Below the pieces are notes generated by a model. It searched no databases and had not been told where the DNA came from. It worked only from the letters and a program-made list of their open reading frames with translations. Positions 8,064 through 15,671 of a stretch of DNA of 64,000 bases are shown here, in pieces (position 1 is the first letter of the stretch; every line of letters starts with the position of its first letter). A program made the translations under genes and the position numbers. The stretch comes from Actinocorallia sp. API 0066 (GTDB taxonomy: Bacteria; Actinomycetota; Actinomycetes; Streptosporangiales; Streptosporangiaceae): NCBI RefSeq assembly GCF_020991275.1, contig NZ_JAJLQY010000001.1, positions 930,001 to 994,000 of the forward strand, given 5' to 3'.

Positions 8064-8413
8064 GCACCTGGGAGTTCGGGGGCGTGGTCGGTCTTTGTGC
8101 CCTCAGCTGCGGCCGGGGTGGTCGGCCGCCGTGCTGTCGCAGAACGCGCTGAAATCCGTGTGATGTCGGGGGCCTGATGGGCCGGGCGTTGATCCGGGCC
8201 CGAGTCGGGCGATGCGGCGTGGGTGGGGGCGGGTGAGTTGGGTGGGGGTGGTGGGAAGTCAGGGGTTATTGGGAAAGGAGTGGGGCCTTTTTTGGGGTGT
8301 TGTTGGGGGAGGGGTGGGGAAGGGTAGGGGGTGTGGGGTGGGGATTTGCGTTTGGGTGGGGTGGGGAATGTTAAGAGTGGGGGTGGGGGTCGCGGTGGGC
8401 TGGGGGAGGGGGG
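8064..8413. other. 350-bp intergenic region ending in an extreme G-rich tract
   Basis: No gene is supported. From about 8206 the plus strand becomes almost free of C, with repeated GGGTGGGGG-type runs that continue into the 5' end of the kinase gene (to about 8640). Many four-G-run arrays capable of forming G-quadruplexes are present on the plus (non-template) strand. I see no clear -10/-35 pair. Confidence 0.6.
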
Positions 8414-10357
8414 ATGATCGGGAGTGGGTGGGAGGGTGGGTGTCCGGAGGAATTGGTGGGGGTTATGGGCTTGGGTGGGGTTTTGGGCAGGGTGGGGGTG
8501 GTGGTTGTTGTGCCCGTGGTGGTGGTGCTCGGGGTGTTGGGGGTGGTCGGGTGGGGGGTCTTCGGGGAGGTGGGGGAGGCTCGGCGTGGGGTTGTGGTGG
8601 GGGAAGGGGTGGGTGGGGTTGGGCGGGAGCTTGTGGCGGCGGTGCAGGTGGAGAGGCGGCTGACCGGGCCGTTTCTGGCGGGCGGGGAGGGGCGGGGTGG
8701 GCCTGCGTACGGGCGGTTGACGGCGGTGCGGGCGGTGGTGGACGAGGTTGAGGCGCGGTTTCGGAGTAAGGCGTTGAGTGGGGAGGTGCCAGCTGGGGTC
8801 GTGGCGCGGGTGGAGGGGTTGGTGGAGGCGCTTGACGGGCTTGCCACACTGCGGGAACGGGTGGACGCCGGGACGGTGTCGCCCGGTGAGGCGGTGCGGG
8901 GGCTCAGTGACGTGGTGCTGGCGGGGCTCGGTGTGGTCAGTGCGCCCGAGGTCGGCGGCGGGGGTGACGGGGCTGTGGTGTTCGCGTGGGCGCGGGAGTT
9001 CCTGTTGCGGGAGGACGCCATCGTCGGGACGGCCGTGGCCGGGCGGGGGAGGCTCTCGGCGACGCGGCACCGTGAGTTCACGGGCTGGGCGGCGGCCCGG
9101 CACCAGACCGTCACGGTTGCCCTCGCGCGGCTCGGCGGACCGAAGGCGGGCGTCGGCGCGGGCGCTGCGCACACCCAGGTGCCGGGCTCGGCCTCGGACT
9201 CGGCGCATGCCCAGGTGCCGGGCTCGGCTTCGGGCTCGGCGCATGCCCAGGTGCCGGGTCTGGCCTCGGACGTGGCGGGTAACCGGGTGCGGGATGTTGT
9301 CGCGGATGCGGCGTATGTTCGGGTGCGGGAACTTGAGGAGCTGGTGAAAGAGGCGGGGCCTGGGCGGTTGCCGGAGCGGGTGAGGGTGGGGTGGGGCCCG
9401 GCGGTCACTGAGCTGCTCGGTGTCTGGGACGCGCGGATGGGTGCGGCCGAGCGGGCGGCGCGGGTGGAGCGGGAAGCCGAGGTGGCGGCGTTGGCGCGGC
9501 GGTTGTGGTGGATCGGCGGGGTTGGGTCGGGGGTGGTTCTTGTTCTGCTGGTCGTGGCCGTGAGGGTGGGGCGTGGCCTTGTTCGTGATGGGGAGGAGGC
9601 GCGGAACGTTGTTGTTGAGGCGGGTGAAAGGGAGAAGCGGCTGAAGGAGGGGGTGGGGAGGCTGTTCCTGAACCTGGCCTGGCGGGCGCAGACGCTGCTG
9701 CACCGGCAGGAGCAGGCGCTGGACGCGGTGGAGTCGCGCGTCCAGGACGGCGAGGCGCGGGACGAGCTGCGCGGGCTCGGGCGGCTCACCGGAAGGATGC
9801 GCCGCTACACCGAGGGGCTCGTGGTGCTCTCCGGCACGGCGCCCGCGCGCGCCTGGAGCCGTCCCGTCCCGGTCGCCGACGTGCTGCGCGAGGCGGTCGC
9901 CGCGGTCGAGGACGGCGAGCGGGTCAAGTTGGTGTGCGCGGCCCGGGTGGCGCTGGCCGGGGTCGCGGTCGCCGACGTGGTGCACCTCGTCGCGGAACTC
10001 GTGGAGAACGGGACGGCTTACGCGCCCCCGCCTACCGAGGTGCTCGTTACGGGTGAGCAGGTCGCCGAAGGGTTCGCGGTGGAGGTGGTGGACAGGGGAG
10101 TGGGCCTGTCGGAGGCGGAGCTCGCCGCGCTGAACCGGCGGCTGCGGGAGGCGCCGGAGCCGGATCTGGCCGCGAGTGACCGGCTCGGGTTGTTCGTCGT
10201 CGCCAGGCTCGCCGTCCGGCACGGCATCCGGGTGACGCTGCGGCCCTCGCCGTTCGGCGGGGTCAGCGCGTTCGCGCTCGTCCCGTCCGGGCTCGTGGTG
10301 CCCGAGGAGCCCGGTTGGGACGCCGCGGCGCGCGGCTCGGGGGAGGGGTCGGCCTGA
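8414..10357 (+). CDS. Orphan CvnA-like sensor histidine kinase (nitrate-sensor type)
   Basis: A 647-residue membrane kinase resembling the CvnA component of conservons. A signal-anchor helix (VVVVVPVVVVLGVLGVVGW) is followed by a nitrate-sensor-like extracellular domain, a second helix (IGGVGSGVVLVLLVVAV, near 370-390) and the dimerisation segment NLAWRAQTLLHRQEQALDAVE. The ATPase core has an N box (ELVENGTAYAPP), G1 (VDRGVGLSE) and G2 (RLGLFVVARLAVRHGI). A HAMP domain is not obvious. ATG at 8414 is used; ATG at 8465 (GGAGG 14 nt upstream) would start closer to the helix. No roadblock/DUF742/GTPase genes follow, so it is an orphan. A triplicated 12-residue insertion sits near residues 252-287. 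Confidence 0.8.
   Translation: MIGSGWEGGCPEELVGVMGLGGVLGRVGVVVVVPVVVVLGVLGVVGWGVFGEVGEARRGVVVGEGVGGVGRELVAAVQVERRLTGPFLAGGEGRGGPAYGRLTAVRAVVDEVEARFRSKALSGEVPAGVVARVEGLVEALDGLATLRERVDAGTVSPGEAVRGLSDVVLAGLGVVSAPEVGGGGDGAVVFAWAREFLLREDAIVGTAVAGRGRLSATRHREFTGWAAARHQTVTVALARLGGPKAGVGAGAAHTQVPGSASDSAHAQVPGSASGSAHAQVPGLASDVAGNRVRDVVADAAYVRVRELEELVKEAGPGRLPERVRVGWGPAVTELLGVWDARMGAAERAARVEREAEVAALARRLWWIGGVGSGVVLVLLVVAVRVGRGLVRDGEEARNVVVEAGEREKRLKEGVGRLFLNLAWRAQTLLHRQEQALDAVESRVQDGEARDELRGLGRLTGRMRRYTEGLVVLSGTAPARAWSRPVPVADVLREAVAAVEDGERVKLVCAARVALAGVAVADVVHLVAELVENGTAYAPPPTEVLVTGEQVAEGFAVEVVDRGVGLSEAELAALNRRLREAPEPDLAASDRLGLFVVARLAVRHGIRVTLRPSPFGGVSAFALVPSGLVVPEEPGWDAAARGSGEGSA
9167..9274 (+). repeat. 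Three tandem 36-bp in-frame repeats within the kinase gene
   Basis: Three consecutive 36-bp units (9167-9202, 9203-9238, 9239-9274) encode AHTQVPGSASDS, AHAQVPGSASGS and AHAQVPGLASDV. They lie in the sensor domain. The nucleotide copies are almost identical, so this looks like a recent in-frame slippage expansion that may vary between strains. Confidence 0.9.
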
Positions 10358-10369
10358 CCGTCCGGCCGG

Positions 10370-11392
10370 TCAGGCGAGGCGCCGCACGACGTACTCGGCG
10401 AGGGCGGTGAGCGCGGCCGCGGCCGGGCCGCCGAGCTGGTCGATGACGGCGAGGGCGGCGGTGAGCTCGCGTTCGGCGAGCTCCTCGGTGAAGCGGCGCC
10501 CGCCCGCCTTCTCGATGAGGTCGGCGGCGCGCAGCGCGCGCGCGTCGTCGTCGGGGCGGGCGGCGAGGAGGTCGGCGAGGCCCTCGGTGTCGGTGCGCAG
10601 CGCGGCGACCACCGGCAGGCTCTTTTTGCCCTGCCGCAGGTCGTTGTGCACGGCTTTGCCGGTGACGTCCGGGTCGCCCCAGATGCCGAGGAGGTCGTCG
10701 ACGGCCTGGAAGGCGAGGCCCAGGTGACGGCCCATCGCGTCCATCCGCTCGGCCCCGGCGGAGTCGCCGCCGCCGAGCAGCCAGCCGAGGGAGGCGGCGC
10801 AGCCGAGCAGCGACGCGGTCTTGCCCGTCGCCATCGCCGTGTACTCCTCGACGGTGACGGCATGCGGACCGCTCCAGGCACGGTCCTCGAAGGCGGTGTC
10901 GGCGGCCTGCCCGTTGACGAGTTCGACGAGCACCCCGGTGAGCCGCCGGACGGCTTCGGCGTGTCCGGTGCGGGCGAGGGTGTCCAGGGCGAGGGCGAGG
11001 AGTCCGTCTCCGGCGAGCACCGCGGCGCCGACGCCGTACGCCTTCCACGCGGTCTGGCGGTGTCGGCGCAGTTCGTCGCCGTCCATGATGTCGTCGTGCA
11101 CGAGGGAGAACGCGTGCGTGAACTCGACGGCGACGGCGCCGGGCGCGGCGTCCTCGGGGCGGCCTCCGGCGGCGGTGGCGGCGAGTCCGGCGAGCGCGGG
11201 TCGGACGCCCTTGCCGCCGTCGCCGTCGCGGGGTGTGCCGTCGGCCTCGCGCCAGCCGAAGGTGAAGCCGGAGATCTGGCGCGGGCCCGGGTGCAGGCGG
11301 TTCGCGGTGTCGATCATCGCGGGCCGCATCCAGCGTCTGGTGTCGTCGAGTATCCCGGTGATCCCGGGAGCGAGTGCCTGGGGGGTCATCAT
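10370..11392 (-). CDS. Polyprenyl diphosphate synthase (GGPP/FPP synthase-like)
   Basis: A 340-residue trans-prenyltransferase that condenses isopentenyl diphosphate with allylic diphosphates. Both Mg-binding motifs are intact: first DDIMD (residues 100-104, within SLVHDDIMDGDELRRHR) and second DDLLGIWGD (232-240). The substrate-binding GKGVRP motif is near 61. The form resembles enzymes that supply GGPP to actinomycete diterpene clusters, but chain length cannot be fixed by eye. Start ATG at 11392 (a second ATG follows directly) has AAAGGG upstream. It is divergent from the P450-terpene synthase-cyclase operon across an AT-rich promoter region and probably provides its substrate. Confidence 0.88.
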   Translation of the reverse strand: MMTPQALAPGITGILDDTRRWMRPAMIDTANRLHPGPRQISGFTFGWREADGTPRDGDGGKGVRPALAGLAATAAGGRPEDAAPGAVAVEFTHAFSLVHDDIMDGDELRRHRQTAWKAYGVGAAVLAGDGLLALALDTLARTGHAEAVRRLTGVLVELVNGQAADTAFEDRAWSGPHAVTVEEYTAMATGKTASLLGCAASLGWLLGGGDSAGAERMDAMGRHLGLAFQAVDDLLGIWGDPDVTGKAVHNDLRQGKKSLPVVAALRTDTEGLADLLAARPDDDARALRAADLIEKAGGRRFTEELAERELTAALAVIDQLGGPAAAALTALAEYVVRRLA

Positions 11393-11730
11393 GCGGCCCT
11401 TTCTCACGACTGCGATGGCGCCGATATTCCAGACTGCCAAAAACGATCATCTGATGAAACCATTCTTGGTTTCATTGTTGTAAGTATCTTTCGATGATCG
11501 GTCGATTGCGGAGAGTCATTCCGATAAATGCCTGTAGCGGAGAGTTCATCACTTCTCACGGCCTGTATCGCATTGTGTGAGAGGTCACAGGAACGTGTCC
11601 GACTTGTCAGGTTGCGTACGTCTTGATCCTCTCATTGGATCATGAAACACTCCGGACTTGTCGGGTTCATCCTGGTCTGGTCTGTAACCCGGACCGGACC
11701 GGCGCGTGTACGGAAAGAGGCGTCCGAACA
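11393..11730. promoter_or_regulatory. AT-rich divergent promoter region of the terpenoid cluster
   Basis: A 338-bp intergenic region much less GC-rich than its flanks. It contains inverted repeat ATGAAACC / GGTTTCAT (11454-11461 and 11468-11475, 6-nt loop). This is enclosed by a second pair, CGATCATC (11444-11451) and GATGATCG (11493-11500). A near-direct repeat GACTTGTC(A/G)GGTT occurs at 11601-11613 and 11655-11667, 54 bp apart. These are plausible regulator-binding sites controlling the divergent prenyl synthase and P450 operon. A ribosome-binding site (AAAGAGG, 11714-11720) precedes the P450 ATG. Confidence 0.55.
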
Positions 11731-13086
11731 ATGGCCCTGGATACCGCCGTCAGACCGGTCCGCGAAGCGCGAAAGCTACCCGTCTACCGTGACATTCCGA
11801 GCTTTCTACGTGACCCTCTGGGTACCTTCGAGGAATTGGGGCGCCAGGCCGACGGGGAGATCGTCAGGCTCGACGCCAAGGTCCTCGGCCCGTACCTGGT
11901 CACCGGCCCCGAGCACATCCAGCACATCCTGCGCGCGAACCAGAACAACTACGCGCGCGGCGGCATGTTCTACGCGCCCCTCGACAAGCTGTTCGGCGAC
12001 GGCATCCTCGGCCAGGACGAGGAGGCCTGGATGCACAGCCGCCGCATCATCCAGCCCATGTTCACCGCCCGTCACATCAAGCAGATCCAGTCCCAGATCG
12101 CCGGATTTGTCAACGAGGGACTCGACCCCCTCGAAGAGGCGGCGCGCACCGGAGAACCGGTGGACGCCCTTGATCTCATGGCTTCGATCGTCACCAAGGC
12201 GATCGTGGGTGTGATCTTCGGGCAGCGGATCAGCCGCGAACAGGTGGACGATCTCGCCGTCGCGACGAACGCGATCATCCCGTCGATGATCCCGCGCGTC
12301 GTCACCCCGTTCCTGCCGCGCTGGGTGCCCCGGCCGAAGGACAAGCAGTTCAACGACGCGATCAAGACCTTCGACCGGCACATGTACGCGGTGGCCGAGG
12401 CGACGCCGCAGGAGGGTGACGACGACCTGCTGACGCTGCTGCTGGGCGCGCCCGACCCGCACGGCCTGCCCGCCTCGCCCAAGTGGCTGCGCGACAACTT
12501 CTCCGGCGTCTACGGCGCGGCCAGCGAGACGACGGTCTCGGCGATGGTCTGGGCGATGCCGATCCTGTTTCGGCACCCCGAGGTGTACGCGAAGCTGTGC
12601 GCGGAGGTGGACGAGGTCATCGGGTCGGACCCGGTGACGCCCGAGCACCTGCCGAAGCTGACCTACGCCAAGCAGGTCATCGACGAGTTGTTGCGCTACA
12701 TGCCGGTCGGCTGGCTGTTCAGCCGGGTCGCGGTGGACGACGACGTCATCGACGGCGTCCGCATCCCCAAGGGCGCCGACATCCTCATCAGCCCGTACCT
12801 GACGCACCGCAGCGCCAAGTTCTGGGACCGCCCCGACGAGTTCGACCCCGAGCGGTTCGCCCCCGGCGCGCCCGTTCCGCACCGGTACGCGTACTTCCCG
12901 TTCGGCGGCGGCGGCCACATCTGCATCGGGAACCACCTGTTCGCGGTCGAGGCGCTGCTGCTGCTCGCGGGCCTGATCAGCAGGTTCCGGATCACGAGTG
13001 TGACGCCGGAGAACCCGACGCCGGTGGTGGGCGCGACGCTGCGGCCGATGGAACGCGTGATGATGACCGTCCGCCCGGCGCGCTGA
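11731..13086 (+). CDS. Cytochrome P450 of the terpenoid cluster
   Basis: A 451-residue soluble P450. The I-helix oxygen-activation segment reads GAASETT (262-268), with Ser-Glu where Asp/Glu-Thr is common. The K-helix ExxR is E319-LL-R322. The heme loop is FGGGGHICIG with ligand Cys398. It would hydroxylate or oxidise the terpene product using ferredoxin partners encoded elsewhere. ATG at 11731 is chosen because upstream codons are non-conserved and AAAGAGG lies about 10 nt before it. It is the first gene of the plus-strand operon with the terpene synthase (30 nt downstream) and cyclase. Confidence 0.9.
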   Translation: MALDTAVRPVREARKLPVYRDIPSFLRDPLGTFEELGRQADGEIVRLDAKVLGPYLVTGPEHIQHILRANQNNYARGGMFYAPLDKLFGDGILGQDEEAWMHSRRIIQPMFTARHIKQIQSQIAGFVNEGLDPLEEAARTGEPVDALDLMASIVTKAIVGVIFGQRISREQVDDLAVATNAIIPSMIPRVVTPFLPRWVPRPKDKQFNDAIKTFDRHMYAVAEATPQEGDDDLLTLLLGAPDPHGLPASPKWLRDNFSGVYGAASETTVSAMVWAMPILFRHPEVYAKLCAEVDEVIGSDPVTPEHLPKLTYAKQVIDELLRYMPVGWLFSRVAVDDDVIDGVRIPKGADILISPYLTHRSAKFWDRPDEFDPERFAPGAPVPHRYAYFPFGGGGHICIGNHLFAVEALLLLAGLISRFRITSVTPENPTPVVGATLRPMERVMMTVRPAR

Positions 13087-13115
13087 CCCCCGCCCACGAG
13101 CACGAGGACGTGCCG

Positions 13116-13958
13116 GTGAAAGACCTGCTCGACGCCCGTGGCTGCGGCATCGCCGCCGCCGTCTCCGGCCAGTCCCAGCGGCGGATGCGCGGCTGGGCGG
13201 CCCGGTATCCAGGCCTGTACGACAAGCCCGAGTTCGACCCCGCCCTGTACGGCACACTCGCCCAGGCGACCGCGTTCAGCGGCCCCTGGTACGGCGCCGA
13301 CCAGCTCGACGCCGCCAACAAGACCTGCCTGTGGGCGTTCGGCCTCGACTGGCTCGTGGACTACCAGGCCAAGTCCGAGGACGAGGTGACGACCCTGCTC
13401 ACGCGGATCACGGCCGTCGCCGCGGGCGAGGCCGAGCCGGACGACGAGCTGACCACCTTCCTCGCCGAACTGCGAGACGACCTGCCCGAGGACCCCGCCC
13501 TGCGCGGCGTCTGGCGGGACGAGCTGGCGATCATGCTCGACGGCATGGCCCTGGAGTGGCGCTGGAAGACCGAAGGCCCGCGCCCCGATCTTGACGGCTA
13601 CCTCGCGAACGCCGACAATCTCGGCTTCTCGTTCGTGTTCTTCGCACACTGGATCGCCAACGGCGCGACCGGCGACCTCCCGGCGATCCGGGACGCCAGC
13701 CGGGTCGTGCAGCGGGTGATCCGGCTGCTCAACGACCTGGGCACCTACGAGCGCGACCTCAAGTGGGGCGACCTCAACGCCCTGCTGCTGCCCGGCGCCG
13801 ACCGGGCCGCCGTGGAGAAGCGGATCGAGGAGCTCATGGCCGAGGCCAGGGAGCTGCTCGCCGCGCTGCCGCCCGAGCACGGCGGCTACATGCGCAGGCA
13901 GATGGAGTTCTGCGCGGGCTTCTACGGCGTCACCGACTACTGGGGAGCTGAACTTTGA
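13116..13958 (+). CDS. Class I terpene synthase
   Basis: A 280-residue all-alpha terpene synthase that would ionise a prenyl diphosphate. The aspartate-rich site is atypical (LDWLVD, Asp78 and Asp82, a DxxxD rather than DDxxD). The second metal motif is NDLGTYERD (206-214), matching the (N/D)DxxS/TxxxE pattern with Asp as last ligand. An RY-like pair is not evident at the C-terminus. GTG at 13116 is preferred (GAGGA 7 nt upstream); GTG at 13110 is possible. The small size and the following class II cyclase suggest it removes the diphosphate from a bicyclic intermediate, as in labdane-type pathways. The product is not predictable. Confidence 0.82.
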   Translation: MKDLLDARGCGIAAAVSGQSQRRMRGWAARYPGLYDKPEFDPALYGTLAQATAFSGPWYGADQLDAANKTCLWAFGLDWLVDYQAKSEDEVTTLLTRITAVAAGEAEPDDELTTFLAELRDDLPEDPALRGVWRDELAIMLDGMALEWRWKTEGPRPDLDGYLANADNLGFSFVFFAHWIANGATGDLPAIRDASRVVQRVIRLLNDLGTYERDLKWGDLNALLLPGADRAAVEKRIEELMAEARELLAALPPEHGGYMRRQMEFCAGFYGVTDYWGAEL

Positions 13959-15454
13959 CCGACCGGGACGAGCGGGCCCAGCGGATCGTCGACGGCCTGC
14001 TCGCCCAGCCGTGGGGGAGGTCCTCCCCTTCGGTGTACGAGACCGGCCGTCTGGTGGCCCTCACGCCCTGGCTGGCGGGGCACGACGCGCGCGTCAGGCA
14101 CCTTCTGGCGGCGCAGCGGCCCGACGGAGGGTGGGGCCCGCCCGACGGCCCCGGCTACCGGATCGTGCCCACGCTCAGCGCCGTGGACGCCCTCCTGTCC
14201 GAAGGCGGACCGGCCGCCCTTGAGGCCGCGGAGAAGGGCCTCGTGTACGTGCGCGGCCTCCTGTCCGAGCTGCCCCCGCTGCCGGACATGCCCGCGCTGG
14301 AGCTGATCTCCGCGTCGCTCATCCGGGCCGTCAACGCGCGCAGGCCGGACGCCGTGCCCGTCCCGCCCGACCTGGACGACGGCACGCTCGACCTGGTCAG
14401 GGCGGCCGCGACGGACGGGCGCGCGCTGCCCGTCAAGCTGCTGCACGCGCTGGAGATCCTCGGCCCCGACGCGGTCGGCCTGGCCACCGCGCCCGTCGAG
14501 CCGACCGGCACCGTGGGGGCCGCCCCGGCCGCCACCGCCGCCTGGCTCGGCCCGCAGGAGCCGCCGCCGAGCCATCCCGCGCGGCGCTTCCTGGAGACGG
14601 CAGCGCGCCAGTACGGCGGTCCGGTCGCGCCCGGTGTGCCCATCACCGTCTTCGAGCGCGGCTGGGTGCTCATCGCGCTCGCCCGCGCGGGCCTGGACTT
14701 CACCCCGCACCCGGACCTGCTGCTCAGCCTCTCGGGGTCGCTCGGCGAGCACGGCGCGCCCGCCGCCGCGGGCCTGCCGCCGGACGCCGACACCACCTCC
14801 GGCGCGCTGTACGCGCTCGACTGGCTGGGCGCGCCCGTCGCGCCCGACATGCTGCTCTCCTACGAGACGGAGACGCACTTCTGCACCTGGCCCGGCGAAC
14901 AGGGCAGATCGGTCACGACCAACGCGCACGTCCTCGAAGCGTTCGGCAGGGCGCTGGAACGCGGCGCGAATTCGCGTTACGAGGCGGCGGCGGCCAAGGC
15001 GGCGGCCTTCCTGCGCGCGACCCAGCGGCCCGAAGGCTTCTGGGACGACAGGTGGCACGTCTCCCCGTACTACGCGACCATGTCGGCGGCGCTGGCCCTG
15101 GCCGCCTATGGTGGTCCGGAGAGCGCGGAGACGGTCGCGGGGGCCGTCGCGTGGGTCCGCGCGACCCGGGGCGCGGACGGCGGCTGGGGCGGCCGGGGCG
15201 CCACCGCAGAGGAGACCGCGTTCGCCCTCCACGTGCTGCTGCTCGCCGACCCCGACGGCGCGGGCCCGGACGACCCGGACGTGCGTGCCGGAGCGGCGTT
15301 CCTGGACCGCTGGAACGGGACGCATCCCGCCCTCTGGCATGACAAGGACCTCTATCTTCCGGTGGCGATCGTGGAGGCCACGGTGCTCGCCGCGGCGCGT
15401 CTCGCGGGCGCCGCGCCAGGCCATGCGCGGTCTCACCGGGCGTTGGTCACGTAG
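13955..15454 (+). CDS. Class II terpene cyclase with DxDTT motif
   Basis: A 499-residue protein of the squalene-hopene/copalyl diphosphate synthase fold (length of two alpha-barrel domains). QW-type repeats are visible (QRPDGGWG at 54-61, QRPEGFW, ADGGWGG). The protonation motif is DADTT (277-281): the first and the middle catalytic Asp are kept, but the usual fourth Asp of DxDD is Thr. DxDTT variants are known from some drimane-forming class II cyclases. The enzyme would protonate and cyclise an intact prenyl diphosphate. The start is TTG overlapping the synthase stop (TTGA) with GGGGAG upstream, so it is translationally coupled. Confidence 0.85.
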   Translation: MTDRDERAQRIVDGLLAQPWGRSSPSVYETGRLVALTPWLAGHDARVRHLLAAQRPDGGWGPPDGPGYRIVPTLSAVDALLSEGGPAALEAAEKGLVYVRGLLSELPPLPDMPALELISASLIRAVNARRPDAVPVPPDLDDGTLDLVRAAATDGRALPVKLLHALEILGPDAVGLATAPVEPTGTVGAAPAATAAWLGPQEPPPSHPARRFLETAARQYGGPVAPGVPITVFERGWVLIALARAGLDFTPHPDLLLSLSGSLGEHGAPAAAGLPPDADTTSGALYALDWLGAPVAPDMLLSYETETHFCTWPGEQGRSVTTNAHVLEAFGRALERGANSRYEAAAAKAAAFLRATQRPEGFWDDRWHVSPYYATMSAALALAAYGGPESAETVAGAVAWVRATRGADGGWGGRGATAEETAFALHVLLLADPDGAGPDDPDVRAGAAFLDRWNGTHPALWHDKDLYLPVAIVEATVLAAARLAGAAPGHARSHRALVT

Positions 15455-15671
15455 AAGCATCCTCATACTCCGGAACGCATTTCTGTGACTTATCTGGAAG
15501 ATGCTGTGATGTTGTCGTTTACAGCGATGCCGACCTACCGGTGTTGCTATCGTGTCTGACCGTCGATCCGAATCGGTACCGCAGATCCAGTGCCGCGTTT
15601 GATTCGACTTTGTTAACGGGACGCCGGCCCGCCGGTGATCCCTCGTCTATGTGCGATGGAGCGGCTGTAAT

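Noticed and set aside
8045-10222. A 725-codon open frame on the minus strand opposite the CvnA-like kinase gene
   Set aside because: It is Pro/His/Arg-rich low-complexity sequence, the mirror of a G-rich coding strand, and has no domain; the plus-strand frame carries all kinase motifs.
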